Shown: piece by piece, positions 32,354-41,828 of the stretch
Layout: every line of letters begins with the position of its first letter
Numbering within the stretch: the first letter of the stretch is position 1
NCBI GenBank assembly: GCA_003339645.1
Contig: QNUV01000041.1
Coordinates: 62,001 to 126,000 of the forward strand
Direction of reading: 5' to 3'
Origin: Microbacterium arborescens
Lineage (GTDB): Bacteria; Actinomycetota; Actinomycetes; Actinomycetales; Microbacteriaceae
DNA length: 64,000 nt
The notes under the pieces: generated by a model
Database searches by the model: none
Seen by the model: the letters and a program-made list of their open reading frames with translations, nothing else
Told to the model about the DNA's origin: nothing
Position numbers and translations under genes: made by a program

Positions 32354-33634
32354 TCAGAACCGCCAGATGAGTGGGACGTAGAACACCGCCGCGAGGAGGA
32401 ACAGGACGGTGAGCGGCAGCCCGAGCCGCCAGTAGTCGCCGAACCGGTACCCGCCCGGCGCCATCACCATGAGGTTGACGGGAGTGGCGACCGGGGTGAG
32501 GAACGACGACGCCCCCGCGACCGTCAGTGCCATGAGGAACGGGAGCGCGCTGACATCGAGGGTGAGCGCGATCGAGGTCGCGACCGGCGCGACGATCAGG
32601 ACGGTGGCGACGTTCGAGATGAACTGTCCGAGCACGACGACCACGACGCAGACCACGATGAGCGCCAGGTGCGGGTCGGCCTGGCCGACGACGGCGAGCA
32701 GGGCGTCGGCCACGACGTCGGCCGCGCCGGTCTCGAGGAACGCCACGGACAGGGGGATCATGCCCGCGATGAGGACGAGGGTCGTCCACGAGACGCCGTG
32801 ATAGAGGTCGGGCAGCTTCACGACCCGCAGCACGATGAGGGAGCCGGCGGCGAGGAGGCCGGCGACCGCGGGCGGGGTCGCGCCCGTGGCCAGCAGCGCG
32901 ACCATCACGGCTGTGACGGCGAGCGTGCGCCGCTGCGTGCGCACAGCCCCCGTGCGCACGGCCTCGGGGACGAGCGAAAGAGTCTCGGCCTCGCGCTCCG
33001 TGTGATGTTCGGGGGCGGGGGCCGGTCCGTGATGCGGCAGCAGCCGCGGGCCGAGCAGCACGACGATCGCGATCGTGGCCGCGACGAGCGGGAGCCCGAC
33101 GAGCGCGAACTCGAAGAAGCCGAACGGGCGGCCCGCCTCGGCCGCGAGCTCGGACACCACGACGTTGACGGGTGTTCCGGTCAGGGTGAGCAGCGACGCA
33201 GACGACGCGATGAAGGCCATCGGCAGCATGAGCTGCGACGGCGACAGGCCCGACCGCCGGGCGATCACGGCGGCGACGGGGATGAGCGCGGCGACGGCGC
33301 CGTTGATGCTGATCAGCGCGGTGAGGATCGCGACGATCCCGCCGACCCAGATCAGGATGCGGCCACGCCGCGTACCGGCGCGCGCGAGGATCACGGCACC
33401 GACCATCCGGGTGACGCCGCTCGTCTCGAGGGCCGTCGCGACGATGAACAGGCTCGCGATGAACAGCACCGTGGGATCGCCGAAACCGGCGAACGCCTGG
33501 GGGAGGGTGAGCACCCCCGTGGCCCACAGCGCGAGCGCGACACCCACGGCCACGACCTCGAGCGGCACCCGCGCCGACAGGAACGCGATGATCGCTGCGG
33601 CGAGGATTAGGAAGGTCGCGACGATCGGGTCCAC
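32354..33634 (-). CDS. SLC13/DASS-type permease
   Basis: A 426-aa membrane protein with about eleven helices. The pattern AFAGFGDPTVLFIASLFIVATALE, the SASLLTLTGTPVNVVV hairpin, and the second matching SSFLTPVATPVNLMVM hairpin are typical of the DASS/SLC13 fold, where they bind Na+ and an anionic substrate (dicarboxylate, sulfate or phosphate). The specific substrate is not clear. The GTG at 33634 is preceded by TAGCGT with 6 bases between and no separate Shine-Dalgarno, so translation is probably leaderless. A central loop (about 205-235) is His- and Glu-rich. Confidence 0.87.
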   Translation of the reverse strand: MDPIVATFLILAAAIIAFLSARVPLEVVAVGVALALWATGVLTLPQAFAGFGDPTVLFIASLFIVATALETSGVTRMVGAVILARAGTRRGRILIWVGGIVAILTALISINGAVAALIPVAAVIARRSGLSPSQLMLPMAFIASSASLLTLTGTPVNVVVSELAAEAGRPFGFFEFALVGLPLVAATIAIVVLLGPRLLPHHGPAPAPEHHTEREAETLSLVPEAVRTGAVRTQRRTLAVTAVMVALLATGATPPAVAGLLAAGSLIVLRVVKLPDLYHGVSWTTLVLIAGMIPLSVAFLETGAADVVADALLAVVGQADPHLALIVVCVVVVVLGQFISNVATVLIVAPVATSIALTLDVSALPFLMALTVAGASSFLTPVATPVNLMVMAPGGYRFGDYWRLGLPLTVLFLLAAVFYVPLIWRF

Positions 33635-33731
33635 CCTTTCACGCTACCCGCAGGGCCGAGCCGGTTCGGGTGGCCACGATCTCCTCCCGCAGGGGGAGGC
33701 GGTGACACCCGTGCGTCGAGAAGCTGGATAG

Positions 33732-35126
33732 GTGAGTCTCCCCATCGATACGCATGTTGCTCGTCCATCCACCCGCTCCCGCCGACGCGGACCGGTCGCC
33801 GTCGCCGTCGCCGCGGCGACCGCCGCAGCGCTCGCCTCCTGCTCTGCCGAGCCCGCGCCGGACGGGACGCCCGCCTCGCCGGCCGCACCCGTCGAGATCC
33901 CCGGCACACCGGTCGGCGACCAGGTCCGCTGGGTGATGGACGAGATCAACGCCGACGCGGCCACCGACATCGAAGACATCGAGACGCACTTCGACGCCGC
34001 CGCTCTGGAGCAGCTCCCGCCCGCGCAGCTGCAGGACGTGTTCGCGCAGATGCAGGCCGCGGCCCCATGGACGGCGGTCGGGTACGACGGCGTCGAGACC
34101 CAGGCCCGCGTGACCATCGAGTCCGCTCAGGTGACCTATGACATGTCGATCTCGGTCACCCCCGACGCTCGCATCCAGATGCTCCTGTTCAGCCCGCCGC
34201 AGCCTGAGCGCACGCCCGCGGCGTCCTGGGACGAGCTCACCCGGCAGATCGACGACGCCGCCTTCACCGCAGGCGTGCAGGTCCGGGAGGTCGGGGGCGA
34301 GGTGCTCTACGAGGGCGGTGACCAGGCCGCCGGACCCATCGGCTCCATCTTCAAGCTGTGGGTGCTCGGCGCCGTCGTCGACGCCGTCGCGGCCGGACGG
34401 CTCGCCTGGGACGACGAGCTGGTCGTCGACGCCGCGGTGCGCAGTCTCCCCAGCGGTGAGCTGCAGGACCGTCCCGACGGCACGAAGGTGACCGTGCGGG
34501 AGGCCGCCGACAAGATGATCGCCATCAGCGACAACACCGCCACCGACATGCTCACCCGCGCCGTCGGTCGTGATGCGGTCGAAGCGGCGATGGTTTCGAT
34601 GGGGCACTCCGACCCCGAGGCGAACCTCCCGTTCGCCACGACGCGCGAGTTCTTCTGGCTCCTCTTCGGCGACGCCGATCTGCGGGCGCTGTGGACCGCT
34701 GCGGGCGACCCCGATGCCCGTCGCTCGGTGCTGGAGCGGCTGCCCGCCGGCGTCCCCGATGTCGCGACCGCCTCCGCTGCGCAGCCGGGCTGGCCCGACG
34801 GGATCGACTGGTTCGCGGCGCCCGATGATCTCGCGGCCGCACACGTTGCGCTGCAGGACCGGGCGCAGACGCCGGCGGGGGAGCCGGTGCGCGGCATCCT
34901 GTCCGCCAATCCCGGTCTCGCGTTCGGGGACGAGTGGACGTACGTCGCCTTCAAGGGCGGGAGCTCGGTCGGCGTGCTCGCCGGCTCGTGGTACCTCGAG
35001 CGGGAGGGCGGCGCGCCCGTCGTCATCACGGTGCTCGCGCGCGCCGACGACGCCACGACGCTCGCACACCCCGAAGCCGCGCTCGGGTGGGCACAGGACG
35101 CCGCCGCCATCCTCGTCGGCCCGTAG
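33732..35126 (+). CDS. Serine hydrolase lipoprotein, class A beta-lactamase fold
   Basis: A 464-aa lipoprotein with a lipobox (ALAS-Cys37). The C-terminal part has a complete class A beta-lactamase motif set: Ser205-xx-Lys208 (SIFK), Ser266-Asp-Asn268 and Lys408-Gly-Gly410. The N-terminal 60-180 region is an extra cystatin-like domain as in LpqF-type mycobacterial proteins. Members may hydrolyse beta-lactams or act on wall precursors or esters, and the extra domain favours the latter. The GTG start at 33732 has no Shine-Dalgarno and a weak -10-like hexamer. It is followed 9 bases later by another lipoprotein gene. Confidence 0.85.
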   Translation: MSLPIDTHVARPSTRSRRRGPVAVAVAAATAAALASCSAEPAPDGTPASPAAPVEIPGTPVGDQVRWVMDEINADAATDIEDIETHFDAAALEQLPPAQLQDVFAQMQAAAPWTAVGYDGVETQARVTIESAQVTYDMSISVTPDARIQMLLFSPPQPERTPAASWDELTRQIDDAAFTAGVQVREVGGEVLYEGGDQAAGPIGSIFKLWVLGAVVDAVAAGRLAWDDELVVDAAVRSLPSGELQDRPDGTKVTVREAADKMIAISDNTATDMLTRAVGRDAVEAAMVSMGHSDPEANLPFATTREFFWLLFGDADLRALWTAAGDPDARRSVLERLPAGVPDVATASAAQPGWPDGIDWFAAPDDLAAAHVALQDRAQTPAGEPVRGILSANPGLAFGDEWTYVAFKGGSSVGVLAGSWYLEREGGAPVVITVLARADDATTLAHPEAALGWAQDAAAILVGP

Positions 35127-35135
35127 CCTGGAACG

Positions 35136-36311
35136 ATGAAGCGCTCGACGAGCCACGGCATCCATCCGCGTCCTCGGGGGCCGAAGGCCTTGGCCGGGGC
35201 GCTCCTCGCCTCGACGCTGCTGCTGTCCGCCTGCACCGGCGCGGCCGAACCGCGCCCGAGCGGCGGCGCGACCGCGCCGACCCCGAGCGAGACCCCGACG
35301 GAACAGGCGGATGCCGTCGCCTGGTGGCACGCCGCGGGCGAGCCCCGCGACGTCGTCACTCAGCTGGAGGTGCCGTGGTCGGTCGTCGTCCTCGACGACG
35401 GGACCCAGCTGGTGAGCCAGCGCGACGACGGCGCTGTCCTCGAGGTCGACGCGGACGGGCTCGCGCGCGTCGTGGGTGAGATCGACCTCACGGCCGCGGT
35501 CGGCGAGGGCGGCCTCCTCGGCATCGCGGTGCATGAGGACGAGGACCGCACGCTGCTGTACGCCTACGTGACGACGGCCGATGACAATCGCGTCGTGCGC
35601 GTGGGGCTCGACGGTGAGGCGGGGAACCGCCGGCTCGGCGGTGCGGAGGTCGTGATCGACGGCATCCCGCGTGATCGCGTCCACAACGGCGGGCGCATCG
35701 CCTTCGGGCCCGACGGCATGCTCTACGTCGCCACGGGAGACGCCGGACGGCCCGAGGCGGCGCAGGAGCCCGGTTCGCTGGCGGGGAAGATCCTGCGGCT
35801 GACGCCGGAAGGGGAGCCCGCCCCGGGCAACCCTTCCGGGTCGGAGGTGTACTCCCTCGGCCACCGCAACGTGCAGGGTCTCGCGTGGACGCAGGACGGC
35901 ACGCTGTGGGCGAGCGAGTTCGGACAGGATCGCTTCGACGAGATCAACCGCATCGAAGCCGGCGGCAACTACGGCTGGCCGGTCGTCGAGGGCGCATCGG
36001 ACGACGAGCGCTTCATCGCGCCCCTCATCACCTGGACGCCCGAGGAGGCGAGCCCGAGCGGCGTCGCGGCGCGGGGGAACACCCTCTTCGTCGCGGGCCT
36101 GCGCGGCGAACGCGTATGGCAGATCGACGTCGAGGCAGGCGCTCTCACCGGCGAGCCGGTCGCGCTCTGGCAGGGTGAGCTCGGCCGCGTCCGCGATGCC
36201 GTCGTGGCGGGTGACGAGCTCTGGCTGCTCACGAACAACACCGACGGCCGGGGGAACGCGGCGGCCGGCGACGACCGCCTGACGCGGGTCCCCCTGGCGG
36301 CAGCGGACTGA
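35136..36311 (+). CDS. PQQ-dependent sugar dehydrogenase-like lipoprotein (GSDH family)
   Basis: A 391-aa lipoprotein with a signal peptide and lipobox (LLSA-Cys33). The mature part is a six-bladed propeller of the glucose/sorbosone dehydrogenase family, with the markers GGLLGIAVHED, HNGGRIAFGPDGMLYVATGD, LGHRNVQGLAW, SEFGQDRFDEIN and GGNYGWP. Enzymes of this family oxidise sugars outside the membrane with bound PQQ, though many gram-positive members have untested cofactors. TAGCCT lies 6 bases before the ATG, so it may have its own leaderless promoter despite the 9-base gap to the upstream gene. Confidence 0.9.
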   Translation: MKRSTSHGIHPRPRGPKALAGALLASTLLLSACTGAAEPRPSGGATAPTPSETPTEQADAVAWWHAAGEPRDVVTQLEVPWSVVVLDDGTQLVSQRDDGAVLEVDADGLARVVGEIDLTAAVGEGGLLGIAVHEDEDRTLLYAYVTTADDNRVVRVGLDGEAGNRRLGGAEVVIDGIPRDRVHNGGRIAFGPDGMLYVATGDAGRPEAAQEPGSLAGKILRLTPEGEPAPGNPSGSEVYSLGHRNVQGLAWTQDGTLWASEFGQDRFDEINRIEAGGNYGWPVVEGASDDERFIAPLITWTPEEASPSGVAARGNTLFVAGLRGERVWQIDVEAGALTGEPVALWQGELGRVRDAVVAGDELWLLTNNTDGRGNAAAGDDRLTRVPLAAAD

Positions 36312-36358
36312 ACCGGCTTGATAGCGTTCACGGGAGACATTCGCAGACAGGGGACCTC

Positions 36359-36913
36359 ATGACCGAACGCGTGACATGGCTGCTCGTCGACGGCGAGAAC
36401 ATCGACGCGACGCTCGGTCAGTCGATCCTCGGGCGTCGTCCGCTCCCGGACGAACGACCCCGCTGGGACCGCCTGCTGCAGTTCGTCGACGATCAATGGC
36501 AGCAGCCCGCTCGCGGCCTGTTCTTCCTCAACGCCAGCAACCACCTGCCGATGTCGTTCGTCCAGGCGCTGCTCGCCCTCGACTACAAGCCGGTGCCGCT
36601 GTCGGGCGACGCCGACGAGAAGGTCGTCGACATCGCCATCCAGCGCACGCTCGCGGCGCTGAAGGAACGCGAGGACGATGTCGTGCTCGTCAGCCACGAC
36701 CGCGACTTCGTCGGCGAGGTGGCGGCGCTCACCGGGCCCGGTCGTCGCGTGGGTGTGCTGGCGTTCTCGGAGTTCCGCAGCAGCGAGCTCACGGCCATCC
36801 CGGGCGTCGAGTTCTTCGACCTCGAGTACGACGTCCATGCATTCGATGCACCGCTGCCGCGCGTCCGCGTCATCCCGATCGAGTCGTTCGACCCGTGGGA
36901 GTTCCTCGCCTGA
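36359..36913 (+). CDS. NYN-domain protein
   Basis: A 184-aa single-domain NYN/PIN-like protein. It opens with WLLVDGENIDA, has SGDADEKVVDIAI, and VLVSHDRDFVGEVAAL, giving the four acidic positions expected for metal-dependent RNase activity. It differs from the NYN-LOTUS protein at 6520 in that it has no RNA-binding domain or tail. A ggggac Shine-Dalgarno precedes the ATG. It is followed by a long inverted repeat and the converging poxB gene. The RNA target is unknown. Confidence 0.82.
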   Translation: MTERVTWLLVDGENIDATLGQSILGRRPLPDERPRWDRLLQFVDDQWQQPARGLFFLNASNHLPMSFVQALLALDYKPVPLSGDADEKVVDIAIQRTLAALKEREDDVVLVSHDRDFVGEVAALTGPGRRVGVLAFSEFRSSELTAIPGVEFFDLEYDVHAFDAPLPRVRVIPIESFDPWEFLA

Positions 36914-36932
36914 CCCATCCGGTGATGGAGGC

Positions 36933-37017
36933 GATACACCTGTCGGACCGGCGGGGCTGGCGTCGTCTCGAGCGGGCGCCGAGGGCACACCAGCCCCGCG
37001 AGTCCGACGAATGTATC
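36933..37017. terminator. Long two-stage inverted repeat between converging genes
   Basis: Outer arms 36933-36948 and 37002-37017 pair at 13 of 16 positions; inner arms 36951-36960 and 36990-36999 pair perfectly over 10 bp, leaving a 29-base loop. It lies between the NYN and poxB stops and probably terminates both. There is no T run. The mismatches on the outer arms are clustered in the middle. Confidence 0.65.
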
Positions 37018-37055
37018 GGCGGGCGCGGGCGCGCCGGATGCGGGCCGACGGGGTG

Positions 37056-38819
37056 TCAGAGACTCCGGATGTGCTTGATGTTCGACTTCGCCGTCTCGAG
37101 CACCGCGCCGATGCCGCCGGAGTCCTTCGCCCCGAGCACCATCTTCGCCATCGACATCCCGAAGCCCGCGACCTGCTCCGCCGTGATCGATGCCGGCATC
37201 GAGAGGGCATCGGGGTCGGTGACGATGTCGACGATGGACGGCCCCCGGTGCGCGAGCGCCGCGGCGGCGGCCGCCTCGAGATCGGCCGGATCGGTCACCC
37301 GCTGCGCGTGGAACCCGAGCGCCCGCCCGACGGCGGCGAAGTCGACCATCGGCACGTCGACGCCGAAGTCGGGGAAGCCGGCGACGAGCATCTCGGCCTT
37401 GACCATCCCGAGCGTGGAGTTGTTGAACACGAACACGTTCAGCGGCAGGTCGTAGGCGGCCACCGTGATGAGCTCACCGAGCAGCATCGAGAGTCCGCCG
37501 TCTCCCGCGATCGCGATGACCTGCCGATCGGGGTACGCCATCTGCGCGCCGAAGGCGTGGGGGAGGGCGTTGGCCATCGACCCGTGCCGCCACGACGCCA
37601 GCAGACGCCGCTCGGGCCCGGGAGTGACGTAGCGGGCCTGCCAGACGTTGCCCATGCCGGTGTCGGCGGTGAAGACCGCATCGGATGCCGCGACCCGGTC
37701 GATGACCGACATGGCACGCTCGGGATGGATCGGTTGCGCATCCGAGTCGGTGTACGCCGCGACCGAATCCTTCATCGCCTTCCGATACCGCTTCAGCGTG
37801 TGCTGGAGGAACGCGTCGTCGGTCTTCGCGGCGGTCCGTGCGCGCAGCGCCGCGAGGGTGAGGCCGACATCGCCGTGGACGGGATGCGTGACCCCCGCTC
37901 GGCGCCCGAGCCGCTGCGCGTCGATGTCGATCTGCGCGATGACCGTCTTGGCGCCGTCGGGGAGGAACTGCTCGTACGGGAAGTCGGTGCCGACCATCAG
38001 GAGGAGATCGACCTCGTGCATCGCGTGGTCGATCGCGCCGTAGCCGAGCAGGCCCGACATGCCGACGTCGAAGCGGTTGTCGTACTGGATCCACTGCTTG
38101 CCGCGCAGCGAGTGCCCCATCGGCGCCTGCAGGTGCTCGGCGAACGCGATGACCTCCTCGCGCGCGTCGCGGACGCCCTCGCCGGCGAAGATCGCGATCT
38201 TCTCGGCCTTGTCGATGGCGGCGGCGAGCTCGGCGACGCTCCGCTCGTCGGGCGCGATGCGGCCGGGGCGAGCGGCGACGAACGGCGGGAACTCGCCCGT
38301 CGAGTGCAGCTCGGCGAGATCGCCGGGCAGCACGATCACCGAGACGGACGACCCCGCGGTGGCGTGACGGATCGCGGAGTTCACGACGCGCGGCGACTGC
38401 TCGGGCGTCAGGATCATCTCGCAGTAGTCGCTGCACTCGGTGAAGAGGCGCTCGGGATGCGTCTCCTGGAAGTACCCCGAACCGATCTGCAGGCTCGGGA
38501 TGTGGCTGGCGATCGCGAGCACCGGCACACCCGACCGCTGCGCATCGAACAGGCCGTTGATCAGATGCAGATTGCCGGGGCCGCAGCTGCCCGCGCACAC
38601 CGCCAGCTCGCCCGTGAGCTCGGCGTCCGCGGCGGCGGCGAACGCGGCGGCCTCCTCGTGGCGGACGTGGATCCAGTCGATCCCGCCCGACGCCGCACCT
38701 CCGGTTCGTCGTACCGCGTCGACGATCGGGTTGAGCGAGTCGCCGACGATGCCGTAGATCCGCTTCACCCCCGCATCCATCAGCTGGGCGACGATCTGTT
38801 CGGCGACGTTCTGCGGCAC
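37056..38819 (-). CDS. poxB: Pyruvate:quinone oxidoreductase
   Basis: A 587-aa thiamine diphosphate enzyme of the pyruvate oxidase/PoxB group. The Glu of the cofactor site is in VRHEEAAAFAA, the TPP/Mg motif is GDGGLSMLLGELITVA...FVFNN, and the middle domain has the FAD-type fold. PoxB converts pyruvate to acetate and CO2 while reducing membrane quinone. The C-terminus (about 30 residues ending in AVLETAKSNIKHIRSL) could be the membrane-binding helix. The GTG at 38819 has a good agaaggag Shine-Dalgarno. It lies next to an acyl-CoA ligase gene on the same strand, which might reactivate acetate or other acids. Confidence 0.9.
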   Translation of the reverse strand: MPQNVAEQIVAQLMDAGVKRIYGIVGDSLNPIVDAVRRTGGAASGGIDWIHVRHEEAAAFAAAADAELTGELAVCAGSCGPGNLHLINGLFDAQRSGVPVLAIASHIPSLQIGSGYFQETHPERLFTECSDYCEMILTPEQSPRVVNSAIRHATAGSSVSVIVLPGDLAELHSTGEFPPFVAARPGRIAPDERSVAELAAAIDKAEKIAIFAGEGVRDAREEVIAFAEHLQAPMGHSLRGKQWIQYDNRFDVGMSGLLGYGAIDHAMHEVDLLLMVGTDFPYEQFLPDGAKTVIAQIDIDAQRLGRRAGVTHPVHGDVGLTLAALRARTAAKTDDAFLQHTLKRYRKAMKDSVAAYTDSDAQPIHPERAMSVIDRVAASDAVFTADTGMGNVWQARYVTPGPERRLLASWRHGSMANALPHAFGAQMAYPDRQVIAIAGDGGLSMLLGELITVAAYDLPLNVFVFNNSTLGMVKAEMLVAGFPDFGVDVPMVDFAAVGRALGFHAQRVTDPADLEAAAAAALAHRGPSIVDIVTDPDALSMPASITAEQVAGFGMSMAKMVLGAKDSGGIGAVLETAKSNIKHIRSL

Positions 38820-38897
38820 GAGGGCTCCTTCTGCTGAGGCTGTCCGGACACCCTCAGTCTTCTCCCGCCGCCTGTGCGCATGCCAGGGGTTGCGGAT

Positions 38898-38922
38898 GGC
38901 TCGCCTGAGCGGCAGGCGAGCC
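38898..38922. terminator. Hairpin after the acyl-CoA ligase gene
   Basis: Arms ggctcgcctg (38898-38907) and caggcgagcc (38913-38922) pair perfectly over 10 bp around a 5-base loop. It lies 5 bases after the ligase stop codon (leftward) and separates that gene from poxB. There is no T run. Confidence 0.7.
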
Positions 38923-38927
38923 GCGCC

Positions 38928-40643
38928 TCAGCCTTTGAGGTCGGGGAAGTCCGACTCGCGCCACTCGGTCGTCACGCGCTCGCCGGCATGCGCGGCGGCC
39001 ACTTCGCGCTCGCGCAGCTCGACCCGTCGGATCTTGCCCGAGATCGTCTTCGGCAGCTCGAAGAACTCCACGCGGCGCACCCGCATGTACGGAGGCATGT
39101 GCTCGCGGGCGTGCGCGAGGATCGCCCGCGCGGTCTCGGCCGACGCCTCCCAGGATGCCGCGAGCGACACGTACGCCTTGACGATGTTGAGACGCACGGC
39201 GTCGGGCGCCCCGACGACGCCCGCCTCGGCCACGGCCGGGTGCGTCAGCAGGATCGACTCGACCTCGAACGGCGACACCTTGAAGTCGCTGGCCTTGAAC
39301 ACATCGTCGGTGCGCCCGACGAACGTGAGCTGTCCGGCGGCATCCCGGACGGCGACATCGCTCGTGTGGTAGTAGCCGTCGTGGTCGACCCGGGCGGTGC
39401 GCTCGGGCTCGCCGAGGTAGCCGGGCATGAGATTGAGCGGACGGATCGGCGCGGTCGGCAGGCAGATCTCGCCCTCGTCTCCGATGCGCCCGGTGAGCGG
39501 GTCGATCAGCACGATGTCGTTGCCCGGGAGCGGTCGGCCCATCGCGCCGGGCTTGACGGCGACGCCCGGCGTGTTGCCGATGACCGCCGTCAGTTCGGTC
39601 TGCCCGTACCCGTCGCGGATCTGCAGCCCCCACCAGCGCTGGATCGTGTCGATCACCTCGGGGTTGAGGGGCTCGCCGGCCGAGAGCAGCTCGCGCAGTG
39701 CGCGGGGCCGCTTCTCGAGGTCGGCCTGGATGAGCATGCGCCAGACCGTCGGCGGGGCGCAGAAGGTGTTGACCGCGTTGCGGTCGAGCTGCTCGACGAG
39801 GCGCGCGGCGTCGAACCGGGCGTAGTTGTAGACGAAGATCGTCGCCTCGGCGATCCACGGCGCGAAGAACAGGCTCCACGCGTGCTTGCCCCACCCGGGA
39901 GCGCTGATCGTCATGTGCACGTCGCCGGGGCGCACGCCGATCCAGTACGTGGTCGAGAGGTGACCCACCGGATAGCTCACGTGCGTGTGCACGACCATCT
40001 TGGGCCGCGACGTGGTGCCGGAGGTGAAGTAGACGATGGCCGGATCATCGGAGGCCACGACGACACCGGGTGCCGCGTCGTCGGCGTCGGCCGCATCCGC
40101 GAACGAGTGCCATCCCGGACGCTCGCCGCCCACGACGACGCGCTCGAAGCCGCCCGCGATCCCGTCGAACTTGGCGGCGTCGACCGGGTCGGCCAGGAGG
40201 GCGCGGATGTCGGCGCGTTCGACGCGCTCGAGAAGGTCGTCGGCGCCCAGCACGACCGAGGTCGGCAGGATGACGGCACCGATCTTGAGGATCGCCAGCA
40301 TCGCCTCCCACAGCTCGACACGGTTGCCGAGCATGAGCATGACGGCATCTCCGTGCCCGACGCCGAGGCCGGTGAGCCAGTTGGCGACGCGGTTCGAGCG
40401 ACGACGCATCTCGTCGTACGTGACCCGCGTCTCGCTGCCGTCCTCGTCGACGACGTGCAGGGCGATGCGGTCGTTGCCCGTGGCGATGGCGTCGAACCAG
40501 TCGACGGCCCAGTTGAAGTGGTCGCCGACGTCGGGCCAGCTGAACCCGGCGTGGGCCGCCTCAGGTGAGTGCGCGTTGTCGAGCAGGAAGTCGCGGGCGG
40601 CGCGGAATGCGGCCGTCGCCGCCGTCGCATCGGGAGAAGACAT
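38928..40643 (-). CDS. AMP-forming acyl-CoA ligase (medium-chain acyl/acetyl-CoA synthetase-like)
   Basis: A 571-aa ANL-family ligase. The ATP motif is YFTSGTTSRPKMV, followed by GYGQTELTAV, YHTSDVAVRD, GRTDDVFKASDFKVSPFEVE and the C-terminal catalytic lysine in PKTISGKIRR. Its start (FNWAVDWFDAIATGNDRIALHVVDEDG) resembles the MACS/acyl-CoA synthetase group rather than short acetyl-CoA synthetase. It activates a carboxylic acid to its CoA thioester; chain length is not determinable. The ATG at 40643 lacks a strong Shine-Dalgarno. TAGACT on the minus strand about 50 bases upstream may be its -10 box. Confidence 0.88.
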   Translation of the reverse strand: MSSPDATAATAAFRAARDFLLDNAHSPEAAHAGFSWPDVGDHFNWAVDWFDAIATGNDRIALHVVDEDGSETRVTYDEMRRRSNRVANWLTGLGVGHGDAVMLMLGNRVELWEAMLAILKIGAVILPTSVVLGADDLLERVERADIRALLADPVDAAKFDGIAGGFERVVVGGERPGWHSFADAADADDAAPGVVVASDDPAIVYFTSGTTSRPKMVVHTHVSYPVGHLSTTYWIGVRPGDVHMTISAPGWGKHAWSLFFAPWIAEATIFVYNYARFDAARLVEQLDRNAVNTFCAPPTVWRMLIQADLEKRPRALRELLSAGEPLNPEVIDTIQRWWGLQIRDGYGQTELTAVIGNTPGVAVKPGAMGRPLPGNDIVLIDPLTGRIGDEGEICLPTAPIRPLNLMPGYLGEPERTARVDHDGYYHTSDVAVRDAAGQLTFVGRTDDVFKASDFKVSPFEVESILLTHPAVAEAGVVGAPDAVRLNIVKAYVSLAASWEASAETARAILAHAREHMPPYMRVRRVEFFELPKTISGKIRRVELREREVAAAHAGERVTTEWRESDFPDLKG

Positions 40644-40740
40644 GGGCCTCGGATCTGTTCTCTCGTCCGGAGCAGGCGCGGCGGACGCCTTCCGAGTCTA
40701 GGAAGAAGCGGATGCTGGGCGAAGCATGGGACGCACGGAT

Positions 40741-41358
40741 TCAGCGCGAGGCGATCACCGTGGCGCTGCCGTCCTCGACCAGCAACGCCTGATCGTCGCG
40801 CAGCGGGAGGAGCGCGAAGTCCGACCCGTACGTGTCGATGGTTCGGCGGATCAGCTCGGGCGGGTATTGCGGCAGCTGTCCGTCTGCGTGCGGGATCGGT
40901 GTGGCGTCGATCAGCCCGAGCCCGTCGTGGTTCTCGAGTGCGCGACCGTCGGCAGGATCGTCCATCAGCGATGCGGGCGTCACGTCGGGTCCGGCGACGA
41001 TCGATCCGGCGCTGAGTCCGATGTACGGGAGCCCGCGCCGGACGTGGTCGACGAGGACGTCGTCGTTGCCGGAGAGTCGCAGGGCCTCGAGAAGCGCGAA
41101 GGTGCTTCCGCCCGCGACGTACACCGCCCCCGCGCGTGAGAGCAGGCGGTCGGCGTCCTCGGGCGCGGTGTCTCGCAACGTCGCATCGATCACGTCGCGG
41201 CCGAACGAGCGCACCGCCTCGCGCTCGGCGGCGACGAAGGGCGCGTCGCGGAACGCCGCCTGCGCGTCGTCGATGTACACGATCGGGCCCGGGCGGTCGC
41301 CGTCGTCGAGGAACGGGCGCAGCGCGCCGGGATGCAGGGAGAGCAGGAGCAGTCGCAC
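40741..41358 (-). CDS. Peptidase E (S51 family) / class I GAT-like protein
   Basis: A 205-aa member of peptidase family S51. It has YVAGGSTFALLEALR and the nucleophile elbow GLSAGSIVAGPDV with catalytic serine, then NHDGLGLIDATPIPHAD. Peptidase E cleaves N-terminal Asp dipeptides or acts on cyanophycin-like products. The GTG at 41358 is chosen because TAGCGT lies 7 bases before it and the first strand RLLLLS begins there; longer upstream reading is not family-like. It diverges from the DUF3054 gene. Confidence 0.85.
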   Translation of the reverse strand: MRLLLLSLHPGALRPFLDDGDRPGPIVYIDDAQAAFRDAPFVAAEREAVRSFGRDVIDATLRDTAPEDADRLLSRAGAVYVAGGSTFALLEALRLSGNDDVLVDHVRRGLPYIGLSAGSIVAGPDVTPASLMDDPADGRALENHDGLGLIDATPIPHADGQLPQYPPELIRRTIDTYGSDFALLPLRDDQALLVEDGSATVIASR

Positions 41359-41413
41359 GCCCGTCACGCTATCGGGGACGGCCGACACCGTGGTGGCGGG
41401 AGAGGATGGAGAG

Positions 41414-41818
41414 ATGATCCGTGCGTCCGTCCTCGCCTTCCTGCTCGATGCCGTCCTCGTGGTGGCGTTCGCGGCGACCGGCCGGGCGAGCCATGACTCC
41501 GATGTGCTCGCGGGCCTCTGGCACACCTCGTGGCCGTTCCTGGCCGGCCTGCTGATGGCGTGGGTTGCCGTGCGCGCCTGGCGATCGCCGACCGCGATCG
41601 TGCCGACGGGTCTCGTCATCTGGGTTGTGACGGTGGTCGGCGGGATGCTGCTGCGCGCGCTGTCGGGCCAGGGGACGGCACTGCCGTTCGTGGTCGTCGC
41701 GACGCTGACGCTGCTCGTCCTGCTCATCGGGTGGCGTCTCATCGCCCGCGGCATCCGTTCGCTGCGGTCACACGGCGATGGGCGTCCTCGCAGCCGGGAT
41801 GTCGCTCCTCGCGCGTAA
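41414..41818 (+). CDS. DUF3054 membrane protein
   Basis: A 134-aa protein with four hydrophobic helices and the DUF3054 pattern (LDAVLVVAFAATGRASHD, GLWHTSWPFLAGLLMAWV). Its function is unknown; the family is common in actinobacteria. The ATG at 41414 has ggagag upstream. The tail after residue 115 is Arg-rich. The DUF427 gene starts 11 bases after its stop and may be cotranscribed, though it has its own -10-like box. Confidence 0.82.
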   Translation: MIRASVLAFLLDAVLVVAFAATGRASHDSDVLAGLWHTSWPFLAGLLMAWVAVRAWRSPTAIVPTGLVIWVVTVVGGMLLRALSGQGTALPFVVVATLTLLVLLIGWRLIARGIRSLRSHGDGRPRSRDVAPRA

Positions 41819-41828
41819 CCTGTCGGGC

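Noticed and set aside
33732-35126. Acquired antibiotic-resistance beta-lactamase
   Set aside because: It has the class A motifs, but it is a lipoprotein with an extra N-terminal domain and has local base composition like its neighbours, which favours a native housekeeping serine hydrolase.
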